Shown here: one piece after another, positions 55,074-64,000 of the stretch
How the letters are laid out: every line of letters begins with the position of its first letter
Position numbering within the stretch: position 1 is the stretch's first letter
Origin: Scilla litardierei
Taxonomy: Eukaryota; Streptophyta; Magnoliopsida; Asparagales; Asparagaceae
Length of the DNA stretch: 64,000 nt
Assembly (NCBI GenBank): GCA_030789695.1
Contig: CM061132.1
Coordinates: 152,838,597-152,902,596, forward strand
Direction: 5' to 3'
Made by a program: the position numbers and the translations under genes
Notes under the pieces: generated by a model
The model's input: the letters and a program-made list of their open reading frames with translations, nothing else
The model's database searches: none
Told to the model about the DNA's origin: nothing

Positions 55074-56367
55074 TGTTAGCGCTTTAAATTTATAACTGCA
55101 AGCGCACGACATCGTCGTATTGCTTTACAGGTCGTCCGTAGGGAGGCAGATTGATCGAGTACTAGCTCGATAAAGTGTTATAAGCTCGCTACGTTAATCG
55201 AGAGAATGGAACATGGGTTACGAGGATAAACCCGGAATATGCTTTGAAAATACGTAAACAATAACAAAGAGGATTACCAATCAAATGGGTGAAGACATGC
55301 CCAAACAGCAGTAATTAACAAAGATAATACTAATAACAATGAGAAAAAGAATAATGGAGAGCTTATCTTCTTGATTCATAAGTCGGGTTGTCAATCCATT
55401 ACAAAACAAGAGAGGAAGCCCCCAAAAATCTAATCTAACATCCATCCTACTCCTAGAATTCAATGGAACAGTAAAAGAGGCTCAAAACGAGCCTAAAGCT
55501 CGGCTCCCCTCAAAAAGACGGTGCCCCTCTCTTTAAATACGAACCCTAAAGTGAATCGAGTCGCAGCAAACCCGCATTCGACACGGTCGTTTGGATAATC
55601 CAAACAGCCGCGTCGTATCTTGCCGCTGCCGCTGCTAAGTGCTGAGGAGAGATGACATAGCCATATGGATTGAGCCTATACAGTCGTGTGAATGTTTGGC
55701 GCTACTGCCTCGAGGGAATGGGAATACGTGACACGGCCCTATGAATCCAATTCATACGGCCATGTAGCCTTGATGCTCTGCTGTCGAATAGAACAACACG
55801 GTCATATGGAATGGGTCCATACGGCCGTGTAGGGCCTTGGTTGCTGCAGCTGAAGAGCGATACGATTGTGTCTTCATCTCATACGGCCGGGGGGCTTCGA
55901 TATGCCCCAGAATCCCCAAACTCCACACTCCAAGCTCCATAACAATCCCTCCATCATTCTCCAAGCTCCAGCTTCAATTCAAAACTCCCCACTTCAATAT
56001 TCCTTAAAGCTTGAAACCAAGTGTCCCTCTTCTTCATCCATCCATGCTCAAACTGAGTTCCTCCCTACCCCAACTTCAAGTGCTCCAACTACACAACAAA
56101 TCTCCAACTACATTCCACAAATTTCACCCAAATTCATATGCTCAAGCTCCACACTCATATTCTCCATAGCCAAGCATCCATAATCATGGAATCGAGCTCC
56201 AGGTGCCAAAATCTGCTCTAAAATCTCCAAATTTACCTGAAATGCACCGGGAAGACCAAAAGCGTAAAAAGGAACAAAAGCGGTAAAAATGGCAAGGAAA
56301 ACGTGGTTAAGAGGAATAAAACGTGAGTGAAAAGAACGTGGAAAAAAAATTTAAAAACATCCTATCA
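55074..56367 (-). repeat. 3' LTR of Athila-like element F
   Basis: 1294 bp with ends TGTTAGCG...CCTATCA (plus-strand reading). Just outside its right end the minus strand reads CCTCGAGGACGAGGAAG then AGCTTGGGGGGTTT, the same PPT context as in element C, which defines it as a 3' LTR of a minus-strand element. The second LTR of this family is not in the window. Confidence 0.75.
55531..55895 (-). promoter_or_regulatory. Element F LTR palindrome array and TATA box
   Basis: Inverted pairs ACACGGTCATATGGA/TCCATACGGCCGTGT (about 55797-55832), GACACGGCCCTATGAATCC/ATTCATACGGCCATGT (about 55731-55766), ACACGGTCGTTTGG/CCAAACAGCCGCGT (about 55579-55613) and CATACGGCCGG (about 55880). On the minus strand the array is followed by TATA box GTATTTAAAG (55531-55540). 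Confidence 0.65.
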
Positions 56368-57839
56368 AAACCCCCCAAGCTAAACTCTTCCTCGTCCTCG
56401 AGGAAGGCAAAGAGAGCAAAGAATGGGGTATGCAATCAAGCATGCAAATGATGATATGAGTTGCGAGAAATTTATAATGTCGAGCACATATTTGTGGACA
56501 AATATAGAATCTCAAATTCATAGAAATCTAGAATGCCAACCCCTCTCTATCGATAGGAATATAACCATAGGACGTGTTTTTTTAACTCAAATCGTCAAAT
56601 AATATACTACGCCATGATCAAGCTCAAAACCTAGGATGTTTCCTCTAACCCGTCCTTAAGACAAAAACAAAGTAATCAAAGCAATGCAATTGTCGAAGAA
56701 AAGATAAATCTGAAATAACAGGTTATTGGCCCATTGACGAAATGGCTCTCATAACACCTCAACTTTCCATGATTCGTGTAATCAATAATCTTATTCATGT
56801 TTCCAAATCTTTTTCTTTTCTCTTCTTTTTTCATTTGGATTCTAATTGGTTCATTTAAGGAGTGTTGGGTCGATAACTCCCAGGTTAGACGATCATGGGG
56901 CATCAGGACAATAATGACCCCTCAGACCTACTAGCTCGAACCGATTGTAATCCTTATTTTCACTCACTCCTCCAAGCTAGAGCTTTTGACGCGAGCCCCG
57001 ATGGTTCCTATTGTGGGGATCCGATTACTCAGTTTCGCTGGGAGAATGGTGTGTGCTTTATTCTTTTTCTCACATATGCACACATTTCATTTTTTTTCTT
57101 TTCTTTTTTTCTTTTCCCCATTTTTTCTTGAATGCATGAATGCAAAAAGTGATGTCGCTCCTCAGTACTCGCTAATATGTTGTTATCCAAGGCTCGATGT
57201 GTTATAAACCATTAAGCTCAACTATCAATTCAAAGGCATGCATAAAGTGGATATCTAAGAGGCCTAGGTTGGCTTTGAATACTTTATCCTAGAGGACATG
57301 AGAATGATCTTAATGGGCATATTAAATGGGATCTGAGACTAAACACATGTCCTCGTTTTATAGTCAAACCGATATCGAGGAAATCGAGCGTAAGAGATAA
57401 AAACTGAAGTCCTATTTGGAAACCACATATATATAGCTTGATTTCAAAAATTTCTCGAAATATGTATATAAAAATGATGCATAGATACTGCAAAATGCAA
57501 GATGCGATGCAAATATTTTTAGGATTTTTTGATTATTTTTTGTGTATGCATATAAAAGGGGAAACATGATGCATGAAGTAAGCTAAAAATAAAAATAAAG
57601 TAAAAAAGAAATATGATACATGGAGATGAAAACAAAAGAGATGGGAAGACACGATATATACATGTGAATATAGAAACAAAAGTGGAGGTGGATATGGAAA
57701 CCAAAAAAATAAAAAGTAGAGGTGTGAACGCTACTCCCCCAAGCTAAAATCTGCAGTGTCCTCAATGCAAAATAAACGATGAAGTGTGAGGATTAAAAAG
57801 TGTGGGGGAGGAAAGATGACGGTCTCCCCCAAGCTAGCG
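56368..57839 (-). other. 3' noncoding region of element F
   Basis: On the minus strand, AGCTTGGGGGAG occurs at 57733-57748 (after CATTGAGGACACTGCAG) and 57822-57838, with the terminal PPT at 56368-56383. No gene supported. Confidence 0.65.
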
Positions 57840-59295
57840 TGAAGCTAGGGTGCAGGCTCGGTGGGTGTAGAGGGGGGTAGGGGAGAACTAGAAGTGCCGG
57901 CCGTAGGTGGTGGTAGTGGTGGTTGGGTGGTGGTGGTGGAAAAAGGTGTCGATGGATGTCGGAGACATAAGACATGATTTGTCTCTGTGTTTCCTGAAAG
58001 GTATCCATGCAGTAATGGAAGCCCCGAGCCATCTCCTCTAAATAAGAAGACGTGCATGATCGTCAAGAGGAGGAGGAAGACCTGAAGGTCCAGAGCCGTC
58101 AGTGATAAGTGGAATCTATGTGGAAGTGGGCTCCTCGGTGCTCACATGGATGGTGGTGTGGGGGGTGGAAGTGGATGGCGCAGTGGCCAATGGCCAATGG
58201 CTGTGGCTGTGGCTGTGGCTGCGTAGGGATAGGAAAGATATGATCAGGTGGGAATGTCCACTACGTAAGCCCAATGACCTCTGTGTGCAAAGGGTTTGGC
58301 AAGATTGTGTAGGAGGCACACTGTGGCCCATAAAGCCATACGATCTGATCTCTTAAGTTCACCTTAATCATATCCATGTGTGTAAGAACTGAGAGGTCCA
58401 AAGAGGTATGACCAGGGATAGGGTCAATATTGTCATCCATTCAAGTGAGACAGGAGGCTCGCATGCTATAATGGTAATGAGACTGCCACAACAAATCTTG
58501 CTCGTGGAGGACGTGGCAATTCGCATGAGCATATGTGCTAACCATGAGCCCACATGGAAAAGTCTATGTGTGGCCCTAACTGCAGCAGCAGCACCCTAAT
58601 TGGGATGGAGGACTACATGCTGTGTCATGGCCCAAAAAAAGTAGCTTAGGTCGTGTGATCGTCCCAGTCTCTTCCCTGCAGAACAGGGTGCTCGCTAGGA
58701 TGCGGTGGGCAAGGCACAAGGATGGGTGAATGATGCAAGATGCCTTTCCCACGGAGCGACGGAAGACTCCCTACCCAGTGATCAAATTCCAAAAACGGAT
58801 GGTGAGAGCTACTACGAGGGGTGATGGCGTCTGCCGTGGTGACATGCCAATGGAAAATAGCATTCAGGGCATCAAAAAAGAGTGTATAATCAGTGTCTAA
58901 TACCCTGAACTCTATACTGGAGCCCACAATCTTTATGGAGCTGAGAAACTCAAGTGTGAGTCTCTGATATGTAGGGGCTCTAAAACCAATGAAATCGTCT
59001 CACCCTAGATTGGAATATAAACGTCTAACACCCTCAGTGGCTCCTAAAGTGGCGAGAGCAGGAATGCTCGCAAACTTCGTGGGGAGCAAGGTTCGCTGAG
59101 AGAGGGTGGAAAAACGATCCCTCTGGGCCTTAGAAGTGAACGTGATCCCCAGAGTATCTATCTGTGGTGGAGTCATAGGAGGTGGTGATGGAGGCTGTGC
59201 AGACGTAGAGGGTCGGGCAGATGTACGCTGCCGTGTAGAACTCCCTAACTATGAGTCTTGGGTGGAGGGCATGGGTGTTTCACGCGAGGTGGCAT
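57840..59295 (-). pseudogene. Athila-type third ORF, broken (element F)
   Basis: Begins MPPRVKH at 59295. After a frameshift it gives ITFTSKAQRDRFSTLSQRTL, EGVRRLYSNLG, a stop (TGA where Trp is expected), DDFIGFRAPTYQRLTLEFL and then IEFRVLDTDYTLFFDALNAI. This is the pattern of the Athila ORF-1 family (LTLEFL, F-L---Y-L--D-LN-IF). The end has FHYCMDTFQETQRQIMSYV and a Pro/His-rich tail. In the family this ORF lies after pol; its function is unknown. Several stops and frameshifts make it non-functional. Confidence 0.7.
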
Positions 59296-59592
59296 GATGT
59301 GAGGTGGGGGTGTGAGTGTATGTAAGTGAAAGTATGTGTGTGAGGGTGAATGTGAATGAAGGTGAGCTACATGTGCAAGGTGGAGATGCGTGACGGGGAG
59401 TGCGATGGGCAGTGTGTGTTAGTGAATGGCATGTGTATGTGCTGAGAAGTTGTGCAAGTGTGTGATGGCGTGGTGAAGTGTGTGGGTGGGCGTAGAATAT
59501 GTGAGAATGAAGTGTAGTGGTGTGTAGGTGAAGGTGAAGGTGAAGGTGAGTGAAATGTGTGTATGGATGTGCAAGGTGAGGGGGGGGGGGGG

Positions 59593-59649
<57 letters not shown>

Positions 59650-60079
59650 TGTGTGTGTGTGTTGGTGAGGGTGATCGGCAGCAAAGTGATTGGCAATGTG
59701 TGTAGGGTATGTGAATGAAGGTGTGACGTGGTGATGTGTGAAGGTAAGGAGTGATGTGTGTATATGCAGTGGGTGAGTGTGAAGTGGGTGAAGGTGATGG
59801 CGTTCGGCAGGAACGACACACAAGACCTAAAAGAGTGTGCACAACAAAGGGCAAATTTGAAATCAAGGGCAGGGGAAGAGTTTACCCAGGTTGCCTCGCC
59901 ATTGTAGCTGCAAATCCAAGCTAGTTTGAGCATTGTTTTCCCTTCGAGATGTCCACTCCTTCGATGCATACCCTAGCTCTCAAATGCACCAATCGAGCCC
60001 CAAAATCCTTCCGCAAATGAGTGATTATGGTTTGTGGAGGGTGATCGTGCCCCGGATACACGTCCCGGAGCGGCGACAC
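59296..60079 (-). other. Leader-like region between ORF3 remnant and the next LTR
   Basis: Low-complexity GT-rich sequence, then about 250 bp of ordinary sequence. At 60062-60079 the minus strand reads GTGTCGCCGCTCCGGGAC, resembling the Asp-tRNA PBS used by elements C and E, directly beside the LTR at 60080. Confidence 0.5.
59579..59662. repeat. G run and GA/GT microsatellite
   Basis: About 16 G, then (GA) for about 50 bases, then (GT). The Ser/Leu-rich open frames on the minus strand are reading this repeat. Confidence 0.9.
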
Positions 60080-61867
60080 TGTAGTCTTACCGCAAGCGCA
60101 CGGTGTAGCGACGAGCAGGTATCGAACACAGGGATGCCTAATAACAGTGTCTTCTTCAATCACCTGGCTATAGGAAAAGTTGAGAAATGTTCGCAAATAT
60201 GCGGTCACAGTCGTTCAAATGTATAAAAGAAATGACAAATTAATAAAGACGCTTAGGGGATAGGGAATCCCCGCTACTTGCCGTATCTCATCATTGTGAT
60301 TCGTAGGTTTCAAAATTGCTAGACTTGAAATTCGTGTGAACTAGTTGCAACTAAATGTAGAACCAAGCTCACGCCCTCACGCTATTGCCGGTCTATAGCC
60401 AACCTAGGGTAGGGTCCATCTCTTGCAAACCCTAAACTAGGCAAACTAGCGTGAAAAACAACATCATTGTTCAATCGTATCTCGAGCCCACTCTCGTGCA
60501 AACTCGAGTTACGACCTAGGTTGGGATAGTTCCTACCCGTCCAATCTCTTGCAAACGGGTATTTGTATAGAGTTACAATCGAAAACCCTAGTTTCGGTCC
60601 AATCTCTTGCAAACCGATTCCGGAGGAATCCAATTGTAACCCAATTCGAATATCTAGGGCTTCCTATCGAGTTGGGATCCAATCTCTTGCAAATCCCAAT
60701 CGGTATGAATCCCTAGCTATTCGTATTAAATCAATCCCAAACTAACCCTAATCAACCCTAGCAATAATTTCACCAATTCATCACAAATTTGAAATTGGGC
60801 TCGTAGGGTTCATCCCTACGCCCTAAGACGATGAAACTACTCACAATTCATAATATAATGCAATAGAAATTCACAATCAAAATTAATGGAATTCATAGCA
60901 ATATTCAAAATATCAATAAAAATGGAGTTTTTGAGGGAGAGAGAGACAAACCAATGAAGAACAAGATAGCATCCAACAAAAATATCACTTTTCTCTCCTC
61001 CCTAAAAGCTAAATCTAATCCCTAAAAAGTTAATCTAAAAAAGCTGCAAAAAGTTCTGAAAAAGCCCTCTAAACTAGGTTAAAAACTGGGTTTAAATACC
61101 CCCCAAAATCGCCCAAAAAATCCTGACGAAAATGCCCATGCGCAGCCTCAAAATCGCAGTTTACGCTACAGGCAGCGCGGCTCACTCGGCCGAGTGATAA
61201 ATGTCACTCGGCCGAGTGAGAGACCCTGACGGATTCCAGAGAGTTGGGGGTCTTGGGGGTCGTCTCCTCGGAGGTCACTCGGCCGAGTGACTTTTCTTCA
61301 CTCGGTCGGTGGGCGTTCTTCACTCGGGCGGACGGTCTTTCGTCACTCGGCCGAGTCGGTCTTTGGGGCTGACTGACGGATTCCAGAGAGTTGGACGTTT
61401 TTGGTTGCCGTCGTCTTGGCTCCACTCGGGCGAGGGATTACTCGGTGCTTGGCCGAGTGGTATGGCGATGCTCGGCCGAGTGCACGCTGATATTGGCTCT
61501 GTTGCGTGTCCGATCTGGCCGGCCGAGCGGGCTGTCTATGCTCGGTTGAGTGACTCCTTCACTCGGCCGAGTGACATGCTGAAAATGCCCAATCTTCATG
61601 TTTTTGCCTCCTCGTCGCTCCTACGACGTTGTTTCTTCTTCCACTCCTCTCCAATCGTAAAATACCCCTTAAGAGAGTCGTCGGTGACACTCTAGAGTGG
61701 GTGCATCTCAGAACCACTCCAAATCGCTCCAAATCTCCTGAAATACGACAAAAACAACAAATCGTGAAAAGCATCGCAATATTGTCGAATAAACGTGAAA
61801 AACACGATTTGATCGATCTAAATGCATGCAGACATGCAGAAAAAAGGTGTAAAATACGGAGTGATCA
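60080..61867 (-). repeat. Athila-like LTR G
   Basis: 1788 bp with ends TGTAGTCTTACC...GTGATCA in plus-strand reading. On its right the minus strand reads CTCGAGGACGAGTAAG then AGCTTGGGGGATTT, the PPT of a minus-strand element extending beyond the window, so it is a 3' LTR for that element. On its left a PBS-like site is present. It differs from LTR F in sequence. TCCAATCTCTTGCAAAC-type units repeat five times at about 60415-60700. Confidence 0.75.
61091..61580 (-). promoter_or_regulatory. LTR G palindrome array and TATA box
   Basis: CACTCGGCCGAGTG occurs as an exact or near-exact palindrome at about 61183, 61204, 61276, 61336 and 61560, with half-sites and variants (CTCGGTCGG, CTCGGGCG, CTTGGCCGAGTG, GCTCGGCCGAGTGC) between. 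On the minus strand it is followed by TATA box GGTATTTAAA (61091-61100). Confidence 0.75.
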
Positions 61868-63704
61868 AAATCCCCCAAGCTTACCTCTTACTCGTCCTCG
61901 AGGAAGATGAGTAAAAAGCGAACCCGGCGGATAAAGATAAAATAAAAACGATGGAAAGGCGGAAAATGGAAAACGAAAAACAAAATAGAAAACGAAGAGG
62001 GAAGTTGCTAGATCATTTTTCTCAGGACGTGGGTTTTGCTTACTCATATAGCATGCATCAAATATAAACCACGTGTCAAAGACTTTTATTTTGATATCAT
62101 AGTATAATGGTGCATTTGGAATAGAAAACCCAAGAATATCAATATAACATGAAAAATGGAATAATTCTAAGATTAACATCGTCTGAAGCATCTAAAGCGG
62201 TATACAATATCGTAGATCACACACTTTTCAATGCTTTCTATACGGAGTATAAGAGATATCACACGATAGAGTAGTAAGAATAGAAAAAGTGTGGTTTTCA
62301 TGAAATGAATGCTAAGCGTAGATTTCTGGATTTCGTAAAACTTTAGCAATCTCACCGAGTATAAAATATTACTTAGCCTAGGTTGTCATGCACCGTCAGG
62401 TAGTCACTCTCTCACACATCATCGGATTCTCTCCCCCAAGCTTATCTATAAGCGTGGTGGCATACACAAAACGATATTTACTTTCCCGTTTCTTTTATGA
62501 AGCTCCAAAAGTAAAAGAAAACAAAAAATAAAAGCTAAAGATGGAAGAAAGAGAGAAAGTGTATGAGATGGGATCGTTTTCGAACTACTTTTCTCTTTTC
62601 TTTTCTTATTCTCAAGTCTTTTTCTTTTTCTTTTTCTTTTTTTCTTTTTCTTTTTTTTTCAAGTAACATATATACACAATGATCCCAAATCAAAGAGAAG
62701 GATATACAAGTATATTTTTTTCTTTGGATTTTGGGGAATTTGGAGCATGTGATATACTAACGAGGGAATGCCAATAATAGAATCGCTAAGGGGAGATTCA
62801 CCAATGAATATAAAATAGAGAAATTATGTTCAAGATATGTGGAGAAAGAAATAAATGTATCTCTCAGTTCACTCTATAGGACGTGCATGACAACTTCAGC
62901 AGGGTAATATAATCTACTCAGTTTAATCTCAAAAAGTAAACTAATCCAGATTTATCAAAGCTAGCAAACATTCAATCAACCTGAAGTGAAGCGTACAAAT
63001 CATGCAATAAGAAGTGATATGAGAAAAGAAAGCAGTACTCCAGATATAAGCAATCAATGCGTGAATCTTGGTGTGTTTTCTACGATAGCATACATATGAA
63101 TCATCAGACATCAGCTAATAATAGAATTTCATCCATTTTCATACAGCAAAAGAGAGTGGGTTACCATTTCTAAATGCAAAGCAGAACGTAGCATATGATA
63201 TCAGAAATAAAAGGCTATGCCACGACAAATATAGCATGCATATAGAGAAAAGCTAACACCACGTCATCATCATCACAGAAAAGTCATCTCTAGCAAAAGA
63301 TGAAAGAAATAAAGATAAACGAAAAACAAGGATATTTACAATGCAGCCCACTAGGAAAATAAGAAAAAACGTGATGCATGGTAAAAAAGAAAAAACGTGA
63401 TGAAAAATGGGTGCAAAAGTGGAAAAACGTGAAAAAACTAAAAATAAAAGGTGATAAAAGCAAAACGCGTGAGAACTCACTCCCCCAAGCTAAAGTGCAC
63501 ATTGTCCTCAATGTGTGAAGTGTGGCACACTGAGAGACGAGTAATGGGTGGGGGGGTATGCATGCATGATAAAAAGAAATAAAATTAACAAAATGAAAAA
63601 TATGATTCGGATGTGATGCATGCAAGGATAAGAGTGATGCAGATATGTGTGTGTCACCAAAAATACTCTCCCTCACTCCCGAAAAAGGATATAGAATGAT
63701 ATGA
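61868..63704 (-). other. 3' noncoding region of element G
   Basis: On the minus strand, AGCTTGGGGGAG occurs at 63480-63493 (after TTGAGGACAATGTGCACTTT) and about 62431-62446, with the terminal PPT at 61868-61882. T-rich/A-rich with a CTTTTT tract near 62600-62660. No gene supported. Confidence 0.65.
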
Positions 63705-64000
63705 TCAAAATGTGGACAAAAATAGTGATGGGGGTGGGCAAAAATCATCAGGACCAAGCAGAGAATGGGCAGCATAAAGGCAAAAAATATCAATGGCATC
63801 AAGGGTGTGCCTAAGCTGGTGGTGCTGCGCCATCTCCGTCCTGAGGCGGAGGTGGGGGGGTGGTGGGCGTGGGATGGTCTGCTGGGTGGGGGGTGGTCGT
63901 GGCAGTCGCTCGAGAATCTGGGTCAGGCAAAAGTGAATGCTTGGAAGTAGCTCGAGGCGGTGCTGCATGGCGGTGACTGTGGAAGACAGAGCCCTAAAAT
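63705..64000 (-). pseudogene. C-terminal end of Athila-type ORF in element G
   Basis: Minus-strand frame entering from beyond 64000: ...AMQHRLELLPSIHFCLTQIL then Pro-rich PRPPPTQQTIPRPPPP. Placed before the AGCTTGGGGGAG motif just as in elements C and F, so I read it as the end of the same ORF. Too short and cut by the window edge to judge integrity. Confidence 0.5.

Noticed and set aside
59249..59969. Ser/Leu/His-rich ORFs up to 205 codons on the minus strand
   Set aside because: They read through a GA/GT microsatellite and GT-rich low-complexity DNA in three frames.
61180..61580. Regularly recurring CACTCGGCCGAGTG, similar in look to a CRISPR array
   Set aside because: Spacing and spacer lengths are irregular, the genome is a plant, and the motif is palindromic inside an LTR.

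Overview
The window is plant nuclear DNA, almost certainly from an angiosperm. It has spliced exons with GT-AG introns and densely nested LTR retrotransposons: Ty3/gypsy chromoviruses, Athila/Tat-like gypsy, SIRE-like Ty1/copia, TRIMs and solo LTRs. Primer-binding sites match plant initiator-Met or Asp tRNAs. I cannot name the species. No tRNA, rRNA, CRISPR array or bacterial feature was seen.

Region 1 (1-31180) is mostly one host gene read on the minus strand, a THUMPD1/Tan1-like protein (the tRNA ac4C acetylation adaptor). Six exons sit at 31106-31180, 30896-31012, 25598-25996, 18395-18534, 18152-18272 and 7720-7860. All splice in frame to 331 codons; the short C-terminal exon probably lies left of position 1. 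The coding part is about 1 kb spread over more than 23 kb, because three introns are filled with transposons: a 5.9-kb chromovirus (18916-24820), a solo LTR (16680-18098), a TRIM (13595-16326) holding a second GC-rich TRIM-like element (14142-15987), a decayed gypsy fragment (10801-12688), a hAT-like MITE (9452-10082), an 876-bp miniature gypsy element (8376-9251) and a chimeric gypsy element (1279-5964).

Region 2 (31181-32606) is the upstream flank of that gene, with a 27-base C run and a G-rich minisatellite.

Region 3 (32607-64000) is a nested stack of large LTR elements. An old Athila/Tat-like element E (LTR 32607-34305, gag to 36193) is split by a SIRE-like copia element (36194-54961). 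The 3' LTR of that copia element is split in turn by a 9.2-kb Athila/Tat-like element C (37880-47121). To the right are two further Athila-like LTRs on the minus strand, F (55074-56367) and G (60080-61867), with Athila-type third-ORF remnants. Most insertions up to 54961 have recognisable 5-bp target duplications (ttgaa for C, gaaga for the SIRE-like element), so the order of insertion can be read directly. None of the large elements carries an intact pol. C has gag and protease only, and the SIRE-like element has a gag-like ORF only.

The most unusual signal is architectural. Five unrelated LTR families in region 3 each carry, just upstream of their TATA box, a cluster of short GC-centred inverted repeats whose sequence is specific to the family: CAGACGTCTG in E, ACCGACTAGT in the SIRE-like LTR, ACCCGATCGGTT in C, ATACGGCCGTGT in F and CACTCGGCCGAGTG in G. 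Element C carries a second array plus TATA box inside the element, in front of its third ORF, which looks like an internal promoter. Two other places show one LTR with a PBS on one side and a PPT on the other, suggesting tandem or recombinant retroelements.
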